Assembly (NCBI GenBank): GCA_017992055.1 | Contig: JAGOPK010000011.1 | Location: 1 to 64,000, forward strand | Reading direction: 5' to 3' | Source of the DNA: Burkholderiaceae bacterium | Lineage (GTDB): Bacteria > Pseudomonadota > Gammaproteobacteria > Burkholderiales > Burkholderiaceae_C | Length of the DNA stretch: 64,000 nucleotides | Part shown: positions 51,856 through 59,788 of the stretch, piece after piece | How positions within the stretch are numbered: position 1 is the first letter of the stretch | How the letters are laid out: each line of letters starts with the position of its first letter | Position numbers and translations under genes: made by a program | Notes under the pieces: generated by a model | Seen by the model: the letters and a program-made list of their open reading frames with translations, nothing else | Told to the model about the DNA's origin: nothing | The model's database searches: none

Positions 51856-53699
51856 ACCGTCTGGAAGCGGTCAACGACTTCGTCGTCAAGTTCGCCAATG
51901 TCAACGGCTCGGGCTCGGCCTCGGCCAACGAGCTGTTCGCCAAGGCCATTCTGCGCATGGGCGTGCCGGTCAGCCCGCGCAACATCTTCCCCAGCAACAT
52001 CCAGGGCCTGCCCACCTGGTACGAGGTGCGCGTCACCGAGGCCGGCTGGCTGGGCCGGCGCGGCGGCATCGACCTGATGGTGGCGATGAACCCGCAGACC
52101 TGGGCCCAGGACCTGGCGGAGATCGAGCCCGGCGGCTACCTGTTCTACGACAGCACGCGGCCGCTGCCGCCCGATGCCTTCCGGCCGGACATCCATGTCA
52201 TCGCGATGCCGGTCACGGCCATCTGCAACGCCACCTACGAAGATCCGCGCCAGCGCACGCTGTTCAAGAACATCATGGTGCTGGGCGCTCTGAGTGTGCT
52301 GATGGGCCTGGACGCGGCGGTGATCGAGAAGCTGTTTGCCGAGCAGTACCGCGGCAAGGAGCGTCTGCTGGAAGGCAATGTGCGTGCACTGCAGGCTGGA
52401 CGCAGCTTTGCGCGCGACCACCTGGGCAGCATCGGCCTGCAGGTGCGCGCCGCCGACGCGGTGGGCGAGCGCATCTTCGTCGACGGCAACACCGCCGCGG
52501 CCCTGGGCTGCGTGTATGGCGGCGCCACCGTCTGCGCCTGGTATCCGATCACGCCCTCGTCTTCGGTGGCCGAGGCCTTCGACGGCTTCTGCCGCAAGCA
52601 CCGCGTCGACGCGGCCACCGGCCAGCGGCGTTATGCCATCGTGCAGGCCGAGGACGAGATCGCCTCCATCGGCATGGTGGTGGGCGCCGGCTGGAACGGC
52701 GCACGCGCCTTCACCGCCACCTCGGGCCCGGGCATCAGCCTGATGACCGAGTTCATCGGCCTGGCGTACTTTGCCGAGATCCCGGTGACCATCATCGACG
52801 TGCAGCGCGGCGGGCCGTCCACCGGCATGCCCACGCGCACCCAGCAGGCCGACCTGCTGGCCTGCGCCCATGCCAGCCATGGCGACACCAAGCATGTGCT
52901 GCTGCTGCCGCAAGACCCGGGCGAGTGCTTCGAGTTTGCCGCCGCGGCGCTGGACCTGGCCGACCGGCTGCAGACGCCGGTGTTCGTGCTGACCGACCTG
53001 GACATCGGCATGAACCAGCGCCTGACCGCGCCGCTGGCCTGGGACGACGGCCGCCGCTACGACCGTGGCAAGCTGCTCAGTGCCGAGGACCTGGAGGCCG
53101 GCCGCAGGTTTGCCCGCTACGAGGACGTGGACGGCGATGGCATCCCCTGGCGCACGCTGCCGGGCACCCACCCCAGCCGCGGCTCCTACTTCACCCGCGG
53201 CACCACGCGCGATGCCCAGGCCCGCTACAGCGAGGCCGGCAGCGACTATGTCTACAACGTGCAGCGCCTGTTGAAGAAGTTCGCCACCGCCGCCAACCTG
53301 GTGCCGGCGCCGGCGGTGCGCGCCGCGGCCCGGCCCTCGCGCCTGGGCGTGCTGTACTTCGGCAGCACCGCACCGGCGATGGACGAGGCCCTGGCGGCGC
53401 TGGCCGCCGACGGCATCGACCTCGATGCGATGCGCCTGCGCGCCTATCCGTTCCCGGCCAGCGTGGCCGAGTTCATCGCCGCGCACGACCAACTGTTCGT
53501 GGTCGAGCAGAACCGCGACGCGCAGATGCGCAGCCTGCTGATCGACGAGCTGCAGGTCGATCCGGCGCGGCTGACCGCGGTGCTGCACTACGACGGCACG
53601 CCGATCACCGCGCGCTTCATCAACCAGGCCATCACCCGCCATGTGCATGCGCTGGCGGTGTCGCCGCGCCCGCAGGCATCGCAAGGACGGCCCGCATGA
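51852..53699 (+). CDS. 2-Oxoacid:acceptor oxidoreductase, fused gamma-alpha subunit
   Basis: This 615-residue subunit belongs to the family of 2-oxoglutarate or pyruvate:ferredoxin oxidoreductases. The N-terminal gamma domain (about 10-190) contains GSASANELFAKAILRMG and EVRVTEAGW; the alpha domain starts near 205 with GNTAAALGCVYGGATVCAWYPITPSS and AEDEIASIGMVVGAGWNG, and contains GPSTGMPTRTQQADL. Its ATG overlaps the upstream stop (ATGA), and its own stop overlaps the beta gene in the same manner. The domain order matches KorA-type enzymes. 2-Oxoglutarate is the most likely substrate by family precedent, but a branched-chain or pyruvate enzyme is possible. Confidence 0.9.
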   Translation: MNRLEAVNDFVVKFANVNGSGSASANELFAKAILRMGVPVSPRNIFPSNIQGLPTWYEVRVTEAGWLGRRGGIDLMVAMNPQTWAQDLAEIEPGGYLFYDSTRPLPPDAFRPDIHVIAMPVTAICNATYEDPRQRTLFKNIMVLGALSVLMGLDAAVIEKLFAEQYRGKERLLEGNVRALQAGRSFARDHLGSIGLQVRAADAVGERIFVDGNTAAALGCVYGGATVCAWYPITPSSSVAEAFDGFCRKHRVDAATGQRRYAIVQAEDEIASIGMVVGAGWNGARAFTATSGPGISLMTEFIGLAYFAEIPVTIIDVQRGGPSTGMPTRTQQADLLACAHASHGDTKHVLLLPQDPGECFEFAAAALDLADRLQTPVFVLTDLDIGMNQRLTAPLAWDDGRRYDRGKLLSAEDLEAGRRFARYEDVDGDGIPWRTLPGTHPSRGSYFTRGTTRDAQARYSEAGSDYVYNVQRLLKKFATAANLVPAPAVRAAARPSRLGVLYFGSTAPAMDEALAALAADGIDLDAMRLRAYPFPASVAEFIAAHDQLFVVEQNRDAQMRSLLIDELQVDPARLTAVLHYDGTPITARFINQAITRHVHALAVSPRPQASQGRPA

Positions 53700-54751
53700 C
53701 CTACATCGCCAAGCCCACGCTGCACCATCCCAGCCTCACGCGCAACAAGGTCGGCTATACGCGGCGCGACTACGAGGGCAAGGTCAGCACGCTGTGCGCC
53801 GGCTGCGGCCACGACAGCGTCTCGGCCGCCATCGTGCAGGCCTGCTGGTCGCTGGACATCGCGCTGCACCGCGTGGCCAAGCTGTCGGGCATCGGCTGCT
53901 CCAGCAAGACGCCCGACTACTTTCTCGGCGCCAGCCACGGCTTCAACACCGTGCACGGCCGCATGCCCAGCGTGCTGACCGGCGCCAACCTGGCCAACCG
54001 CGAGCTGCTGTACCTGGGCATCAGCGGCGACGGTGATTCGGCCAGCATCGGCCTGGGCCAGTTTGCCCATGCGCTGCGGCGCGGCGTGCGCATGGTCTAC
54101 ATCGTCGAGAACAACGGCGTCTATGGCCTCACCAAGGGCCAGTTCTCGGCCACCGCCGACCGCGGCAGCCGCAGCAAGCGCGGCGTGGAGAACCACGACA
54201 ACGCCATCGACCTGGTGGCGCTGGCGCTGCAGCTGGGCGCCACCTACGTTGCGCGTGGCTTCTCCGGCGACAAGGCCCAGCTGGTGCCGCTGATCGAAGG
54301 CGCCATCCGCCATGGCGGCGCGGCCTTCATCGACGTGGTCAGCCCCTGCGTGGCCTTCAACAACCATGCCGGCAGCACGCGCAGCTACGACTGGGTGCGC
54401 GAGCACAACCAGGCGCTGAACCGCATCGACTTCATCGATCTGGCGGCCGAGGTGCAGGCCGCGCCGGCCGCCGGCGAGGTGCTGGAGCTGCCCCAGGCCG
54501 ATGGCAGCCTGCTGCGCCTGCGCGGCCTGGGCTCCGACCACGATCCTGGCGACCGCGGCGCGGCCATGGCCGCGGTGCAGGCCCGCCAGGCGCGGGGCGA
54601 GATCGCCACCGGCCTGGTGTTTGTCGATGCGCAGGCCGGTGACCTGCACCAGGCCCTGGCCACCGATGCGCGGCCGCTGAACCAGCTGGCCGAGGCCGAT
54701 CTGTGCCCGGGCGCCGCGGCCCTGGCCCGGCTCAACGCAGCCTGGCGCTGA
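53696..54751 (+). CDS. 2-Oxoacid:ferredoxin oxidoreductase, beta (thiamine diphosphate) subunit
   Basis: This 351-residue catalytic subunit binds thiamine diphosphate and one 4Fe-4S cluster. Cluster ligands are Cys34 and Cys37 (LCAGCGHDS), Cys68 (GIGCSSKTPDY) and a later Cys in VSPCVAFNNH. The thiamine motif runs from GDGDSASIGLGQ to YIVENNGVYGLTKGQ. The ATG at 53696 overlaps the alpha stop. Unusually, its last 20 bases overlap the 3' end of the convergent ubiM gene, so no terminator fits between them. Together with the two upstream genes it forms a complete, soluble, CoA-dependent 2-oxoacid oxidising (or carboxylating) complex. Confidence 0.9.
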   Translation: MTYIAKPTLHHPSLTRNKVGYTRRDYEGKVSTLCAGCGHDSVSAAIVQACWSLDIALHRVAKLSGIGCSSKTPDYFLGASHGFNTVHGRMPSVLTGANLANRELLYLGISGDGDSASIGLGQFAHALRRGVRMVYIVENNGVYGLTKGQFSATADRGSRSKRGVENHDNAIDLVALALQLGATYVARGFSGDKAQLVPLIEGAIRHGGAAFIDVVSPCVAFNNHAGSTRSYDWVREHNQALNRIDFIDLAAEVQAAPAAGEVLELPQADGSLLRLRGLGSDHDPGDRGAAMAAVQARQARGEIATGLVFVDAQAGDLHQALATDARPLNQLAEADLCPGAAALARLNAAWR

Positions 54752-56003
54752 GCCCGCTGAGCCCGCCGAGTCCACCCCGCCCGGTGAGCTGGGCCACGAT
54801 GGCCGACTTGACCACCGCGGCCACCGGCGGCACGCGCTCGACGATGTCCAGCAGCGCCCGCCGTGCCTGGCGCGCCGGGCCGCGCTCGTCGGTGAACAGC
54901 GACACCACCAGGTTGGTGCCCAGGTAGACCGGCAGGGTCTGGCGCCGGTGGGCGGCGGCATAACGCTGCAGCGCCGCGTCCAGTGCCGGGCCGTCGTGCA
55001 GGCTGCGGCCCTGGCGCAGCAGGGCCTGCAGCTCGGCCGCCAGGCGCTGGATGCCGTAGAGGCCGAAGTTCCAGCCATGGGCCGTGACCGGGTGCATGCC
55101 CACGGCCGCATCGCCGACCAGGGCGAAGCGCGAGGCCGCGAAGCGCTGCGCATACACGCCGACCAGCGGATAGTGGTGGCGCGGCCCGGCGGCCTGCACC
55201 GCACCCAGCTGGGCACCGGCCTGGGCCTGGATGCGCGCGGCAAAGGCGGCATCGTCCAGGCCCAGCCAGTCGGGCACCTGGTCGCTGGCCACGGTGACCA
55301 CGGCCGAGCACTGGCCGCCGTTCATCGGCAGCAGGGCCAGGGTGTTGCCATAGCGGAAGCACTCCCAGGCGATGCCCTGGTGGTCGCGCTCGTGGGCGAC
55401 GCGGCCGACGACCACGCTGCGGCCGAAGTCGCGCATCGCCGCGGCGATGCCGGCCAGGCGCCGCAGCTGCGAGAAGCGGCTGTCGGCGGCCACCACCAGC
55501 GGCGCGCGCAGCGTCTCGCTGCGGCCCTGGGCATCCACCAGGCTGAGCCGGGCGCCGTCGGCCTCGCGCACCAGGCCGCTGACGCGGGCCTCGCAGCGCA
55601 GCCGCACGGCCGGCCGCGCACGGGCCGCGGCCAGCGCCGCCGCACGGATGCAGTGGTTGGGGATCAGCCAGCCCAGCGCCTCGACCTCGGGGCTGCGAAA
55701 GCCCAGGCGGCTGCTGCGGTCGTCGCCGTCCAGCACCCGGGCCTCGCGCAGCGGCGAGATCTGCGCCGCCGGCAGCCGCTCCCACAGGCCCAGCTCCTGC
55801 ATCAGCTGGCGCGCACGGTGGGTGATGGCGATGTCGCGGCCATCGTCGGCCGGCTGCTCCAGCGCCGCCAGCGGCTGCTGCTCCAGCAGCAGCGGCGCCA
55901 GGCCGATGTCGGCCAGCGCCGCGGCCAGGGCCAGGCCGGCCGGGCCGGCGCCGACGATCAGCACGTCGGCATCGAACGGGGGAGAAGCGGTATCGCGGTT
56001 CAT
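54732..56003 (-). CDS. ubiM: FAD-dependent 5-demethoxyubiquinol hydroxylase UbiM (UbiH/COQ6 family)
   Basis: This flavin monooxygenase hydroxylates the ring of ubiquinone precursors. The 423-residue protein has the FAD loop VGAGPAGLALAAAL at about 17-30, the DGRDIAITHRARQLM segment, the DG/GD-type motif, and GDAAVGMHPVTAHGWNFGL near 300. The MHPVTAHG wording and LYL/VYLGTNLVVSLFTDERGPAR tail fit the UbiM subgroup, which is common in Neisseria and other betaproteobacteria and can replace UbiF/Coq7. I rank UbiM above UbiH/UbiF but this rests on memory of the subgroup. The 3' end overlaps korB by 20 bp. The ATG is at 56001-56003. Confidence 0.8.
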   Translation of the reverse strand: MNRDTASPPFDADVLIVGAGPAGLALAAALADIGLAPLLLEQQPLAALEQPADDGRDIAITHRARQLMQELGLWERLPAAQISPLREARVLDGDDRSSRLGFRSPEVEALGWLIPNHCIRAAALAAARARPAVRLRCEARVSGLVREADGARLSLVDAQGRSETLRAPLVVAADSRFSQLRRLAGIAAAMRDFGRSVVVGRVAHERDHQGIAWECFRYGNTLALLPMNGGQCSAVVTVASDQVPDWLGLDDAAFAARIQAQAGAQLGAVQAAGPRHHYPLVGVYAQRFAASRFALVGDAAVGMHPVTAHGWNFGLYGIQRLAAELQALLRQGRSLHDGPALDAALQRYAAAHRRQTLPVYLGTNLVVSLFTDERGPARQARRALLDIVERVPPVAAVVKSAIVAQLTGRGGLGGLSGLSARLR

Positions 56004-56059
56004 CGCCGCGATGCTGCCCGCGATCGGGCGCCGTGGGCTTGACCGGGGTCAGGCCCTGT

Positions 56060-56545
56060 TCAGCGCCGGCGGCGCAGGGCCCGCAGCGACAGCCCGGCCA
56101 CCAGCGCAAAGGCCGCCAGGCTCCACAGCGCGTAGGGCAGGCCCAGCAGCGGCACCGAGGCCTCGGCGCAGTTGGCGGTGGCCGAGAACACCGTGGGCCA
56201 CAGCCGGTCCAGCGTGGTGGCCTCGATGATGCGGTCGGCCAGCGTCAGGTCGCAGGAGGCGGTCTTCGACGCCACCAGCTGCTGCCACAGCGCGGCCGAC
56301 ATGCCGGCCACCGCCAGCAGCAGGGCCAGCAGGGCCGCGCCCAGGCGCAGCGCCGGCACCGGCAGCCAGCGGCCGACGATGGCCAGCACGCCGATGACCA
56401 GGAAGATCAGCCGCTGCAGCACGCACCAGGGGCAGGGCTGCATGCCCCAGAAGATCTGCGTGGCCATGGCCGCGCTCAGCGCGCCCAGCGACAGCAGGGC
56501 GATGGCGCCCAGCAGGCCGCGGGCCTCGATGCGCAGCCGCGTCAC
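56060..56545 (-). CDS. dsbB: Disulfide bond formation protein B
   Basis: DsbB reoxidises periplasmic DsbA and passes electrons to ubiquinone. The 161-residue inner-membrane protein has four helices and both redox pairs: Cys38-Pro-Trp-Cys41 in QPCPWCVLQR in the first periplasmic loop, and Cys98 and Cys126 in the second (KTASCDLT and TANCAEAS). It starts at a GTG (56543-56545) that overlaps the stop of the RidA gene as GTGA. Downstream lies ubiM, 56 bp away and also quinone-related, in the same direction. Confidence 0.93.
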   Translation of the reverse strand: MTRLRIEARGLLGAIALLSLGALSAAMATQIFWGMQPCPWCVLQRLIFLVIGVLAIVGRWLPVPALRLGAALLALLLAVAGMSAALWQQLVASKTASCDLTLADRIIEATTLDRLWPTVFSATANCAEASVPLLGLPYALWSLAAFALVAGLSLRALRRRR

Positions 56546-56997
56546 TTGAGTTCGGCGATCAGTTCGATCTCGACGCAGGCGCCCAGCGGGATCTGGGCCA
56601 CGCCGAAGGCGCTGCGCGCATGGGCTCCGGCGGCGCCGAAGACCTCGCCGATCAGCTCGGACGCGCCATTGGTCACCAGGTGCTGCTCGGTGAACGTGGG
56701 CGTGCTGTTGACCAGGCTCATCAGCTTGACGATGCGCGCCACCTGGTTCAGGTCGCCCACGGCCGCATGCAGCGTGCCCAGCAGGTCGATGGCCACGGCG
56801 CGTGCGGCGGCCTGGCCGTCGGCGGTGGACAGGGCCGCACCCAGCTGGCCGACCCAGGGCTTGCCGTCCTTCTTGGCGATGTGGCCGGACAGGAACACCA
56901 GATTGCCGCTGCGCACAAAGGGCACGTAGGCGGCGGCCGGCACCGCCACCGGCGGCAGGGTGATGCCCAGCTGGGCGAGCTTGTCGTAGACGGACAT
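56542..56997 (-). CDS. RidA family protein
   Basis: RidA proteins hydrolyse reactive enamine/imine intermediates such as 2-aminoacrylate, or act as related deaminases. The 151-residue protein (MSVYDKLAQLGITLPPVAVP) belongs to the longer YjgH/TdcF-like group. It shows SGNLVFLSGHIAKKDGKP and the C-terminal ARSAFGVAQIPLGACVEIELIA; the conserved Arg of RidA appears in this last segment. An ATG 12 bases upstream (57009) would add MTPT. Its stop overlaps the dsbB start. comEC starts 77 bp away on the other strand, so the two share a promoter region. Confidence 0.85.
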   Translation of the reverse strand: MSVYDKLAQLGITLPPVAVPAAAYVPFVRSGNLVFLSGHIAKKDGKPWVGQLGAALSTADGQAAARAVAIDLLGTLHAAVGDLNQVARIVKLMSLVNSTPTFTEQHLVTNGASELIGEVFGAAGAHARSAFGVAQIPLGACVEIELIAELK

Positions 56998-57074
56998 GGT
57001 GGGCGTCATCCCGGTGCCTGAAGACCCGCTTCGGGCACCTGCTTCGTCGAGGGACGGGCATCCTACACTGGCCC

Positions 57075-59624
57075 ATGGCATGGGCTGGACGGCGCTTGGG
57101 ACCGGGGTCGCCGCGGCCGCCCGCGCTGCTGGCGCTGCTGCTGCCGCCGCTGGGCTGGCTGGCCGGCGTGGCGGCCCAGCTGCAGCAGCCGGCGCTGTGG
57201 CCCGCCGTGGTGCAGGCCGCGCTGCTGGCGCTGGCCCTGCTGTTGCTGCTGGCCTGGCTGGGCCTGCGCCGCGGCCAGGCCTGGGCGGCACTGATCGCAG
57301 TCGCGCTGGCCACCGCCCTGCTGGGCTTTGCCGGCACCGCCCAGCGCGCCGAGCAGCGTCTGCAGCAGCGCCTGCCGCATGCGCTGGAAGGCGTGGACCT
57401 GTGGGTCAGCGGCCGCATCGTCGGCCTGCCCCAGGCCGGGCCGTCGGGGCTGCGCTTCACGCTGGCGGTGGACTCGGCGCAGTCGTTGCACGGTGATTCG
57501 GTGCAGCTGCCGCCGCTGCTGGCCCTGTCGTGGTGGAGCGGCCACGACGGCCTGGCCTGGTTCGACGGCCCGCCGCAGCGCCCGCGGGCTGGCGAGCGCT
57601 GGCGCCTGCCGCTGCGCCTGAAGCGCCCGCACGCGGCGCTCAATCCGCAGGGCTTCGATGCCGAGCTGTGGTGGTTCGAGCGTGGCATAGGCGCCACCGG
57701 CCAGGTGCGTGTGCTGCGTGGCGCAGCGGCGGCGCAGCGGCTGGACGACAGTGCCTTGGCCCCGGTGGATGGCCTGCGCGAGCGCTTGCGCGACGGCATC
57801 CAGCAGCAGGTTGGCGATGTGCGCCTGGCCGGCGTGCTGGCGGCCCTGGTGGTGGGCGACCAGGCGGCCATCGAGCGCGACGACTGGGCGCTGTTCCGCC
57901 AGACCGGCGTGGCCCACCTGGTCAGCATCAGCGGCGTGCACATCACCATGCTGGCCTGGCTGGCCGCGGCCGCGCTGCGCCGCGTCTGGCGCTGGCGGCC
58001 GGCCTGGGCCCTGATGCTGCCGGCGCCGCTGGCCGCACGCTGGGGCGGGGTGCTGGTGGCCGCGGCCTATGCGTTGCTGGCCGGCTGGGGCGTGCCGGCG
58101 CAGCGCACGCTGCTGATGTTGACGGCCGCGGCGGCGCTGCGCCAGGCTGGCTGGCGCTGGCCCTGGCCGCTGGTGCTGCTGGCGGCGGCGGTGGTGGTCA
58201 CGGCGCTCGATCCCTGGGCGCTGCTGCAGCCGGGCTTCTGGCTCAGCTTTGCCGCGGTGGGCCTGCTGATGGCCTCGGAGCCGGCGGCCCCGGCCCCGGC
58301 TCCGGCATCGGCGGCGCCGGCCCGGCCGGCCCGGCCGGCCCGGCTGTCCTGGTTGCTGGGACTGACCTGGTCGCATCTGCGCGGCCAGGCCGTGGCTTCG
58401 CTGGCGTTGGCGCCGCTGTCGCTGCTGTTCTTCCAGCAGCTCAGCCTGGTCGGCCTGCTGGCCAATCTGCTGGCCATTCCCTTTGTCACCCTGCTGGTCA
58501 CGCCGCTGGCCCTGGCCGGTGCGCTGTGGTCGCCGCTGTGGTCGCTGAGCGCTGCGCTGCTGCAGGCCGGCATCGCCGGGCTGGAGTGGATGGCCGGCTG
58601 GCCCGGCGCGGTGTGGCAGGCGGCTGCGGCGCCGGCCTGGGCCGTGGCCGCCGGCCTGCTGGGCGCGGTGCTGGCGGTGCTGCCGCTGCCGGGGCGGCTG
58701 CGCTGGCTGGCCTTGCCGCTGCTGCTGCCCCTGCTGGCGCCGGTGCCGCCACGGCCGGCCAGCGGCCGGTTCGAGCTGCTGGCCGCCGACGTGGGCCAGG
58801 GCACGGCGGTGCTGGTGCGCACCCGCGGGCATCTGCTGCTGTACGACGCGGGTCCGGCCTGGGGCCAGCCGGGCCGCGACCCCGATGCCGGCCAGCGTGT
58901 GCTGCTGCCGCTGCTGCGGGCGCGTGGCGAGCGCCGCATCGATGTGCTGCTGCTCAGCCACCGCGACAGCGACCATGTGGGCGGCGCCGCCTCGCTGCTG
59001 GCCGAACTGCCGGTGGGCGAGCTGCTGAGCACGCTGGAGCCCGGCCATGCGCTGCGCCAGCCAGGCCCTGGCCGGCCCGCGCCGGCGCAGCGCGACTGCG
59101 CCGCCGGCCACCGCTGGCGCTGGGACGGCGTGGACTTCGAGATCCTGCATCCGCTGCCGGCCGATCTGGCCGCCTCGGCACCGGCCAAGGCCAATGCGCT
59201 GAGCTGCGTGCTGCGTGTGCAGGACGCCAGCGGCCGCAGTGCCCTGCTCAGCGGCGACATCGAGGCCGCGCAGGAGGCGGCGCTGCTGGCGCGGGCGGCC
59301 GCGGCGGGCCGGCCGCTGGCCAGCAGCGTGCTGGTCGTGCCCCACCATGGCAGCAAGACCTCGTCGACCGCGGCCTTTCTGGAGGCGGTGGCGCCCGGCG
59401 TGGCCGTGGTGCAGGCCGGCTACCGCAGCCGCTTCGGTCATCCGGCGGCCGAGGTGCTGCAGCGCCTGCAGCAGCGTGGCATCCCGGTGCAGCGCAGCGA
59501 CCGCTGCGGCGCCTGGCACTGGCCGGGCCAGGTCGATGCCGATCCGGCGGTCCTCGATGCCGGCCTGTGCGAGCGCCAGCGAGTGGCCCGCTACTGGCAC
59601 GATCGGCCGGCGCCCGGGCCTTGA
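57075..59624 (+). CDS. comEC: DNA internalisation competence protein ComEC/Rec2
   Basis: ComEC forms the inner-membrane channel for single-stranded DNA during natural transformation. The 849-residue protein has an N-terminal DUF4131 region, an OB-fold-like segment with RIVGLPQAGPSGLRF, the competence domain with multiple helices and HLVSISGVHITMLAWL, and a C-terminal metallo-beta-lactamase domain with ADVGQGTAVLV, LLSHRDSDHVGGAASLL and VPHHGSKTSS. An Ala/Pro-rich insert at about 400-420 carries repeated PARPARPARL. The ATG at 57075 gives MAWAGRRLGPGSPRPPALLAL. It suggests that the organism, or an ancestor, can take up DNA. Confidence 0.93.
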   Translation: MAWAGRRLGPGSPRPPALLALLLPPLGWLAGVAAQLQQPALWPAVVQAALLALALLLLLAWLGLRRGQAWAALIAVALATALLGFAGTAQRAEQRLQQRLPHALEGVDLWVSGRIVGLPQAGPSGLRFTLAVDSAQSLHGDSVQLPPLLALSWWSGHDGLAWFDGPPQRPRAGERWRLPLRLKRPHAALNPQGFDAELWWFERGIGATGQVRVLRGAAAAQRLDDSALAPVDGLRERLRDGIQQQVGDVRLAGVLAALVVGDQAAIERDDWALFRQTGVAHLVSISGVHITMLAWLAAAALRRVWRWRPAWALMLPAPLAARWGGVLVAAAYALLAGWGVPAQRTLLMLTAAAALRQAGWRWPWPLVLLAAAVVVTALDPWALLQPGFWLSFAAVGLLMASEPAAPAPAPASAAPARPARPARLSWLLGLTWSHLRGQAVASLALAPLSLLFFQQLSLVGLLANLLAIPFVTLLVTPLALAGALWSPLWSLSAALLQAGIAGLEWMAGWPGAVWQAAAAPAWAVAAGLLGAVLAVLPLPGRLRWLALPLLLPLLAPVPPRPASGRFELLAADVGQGTAVLVRTRGHLLLYDAGPAWGQPGRDPDAGQRVLLPLLRARGERRIDVLLLSHRDSDHVGGAASLLAELPVGELLSTLEPGHALRQPGPGRPAPAQRDCAAGHRWRWDGVDFEILHPLPADLAASAPAKANALSCVLRVQDASGRSALLSGDIEAAQEAALLARAAAAGRPLASSVLVVPHHGSKTSSTAAFLEAVAPGVAVVQAGYRSRFGHPAAEVLQRLQQRGIPVQRSDRCGAWHWPGQVDADPAVLDAGLCERQRVARYWHDRPAPGP

Positions 59625-59788
59625 GATTGCACCTCGGCAGTGCGTCGGCCTTGTTCGTGTGCATGGCCTGCCATGGCGTATCGTGTACGGCACGGCCTTG
59701 GTGCGACCGCCGGATGCCGAGGCGGTTCTGCCCACCGCTGGTGCGGTTGTTGCTAGCCAGGCTTCGAGGAGAAAGAAGGGATGTGCGG

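Noticed and set aside
58290-58345. A short tandem repeat (PARPARPAR) in comEC as a possible regulatory or phase-variable tract
   Set aside because: It is only three imperfect GGCCCGGCC-type units inside a coding linker, in frame, and explained by Ala/Pro-rich composition.
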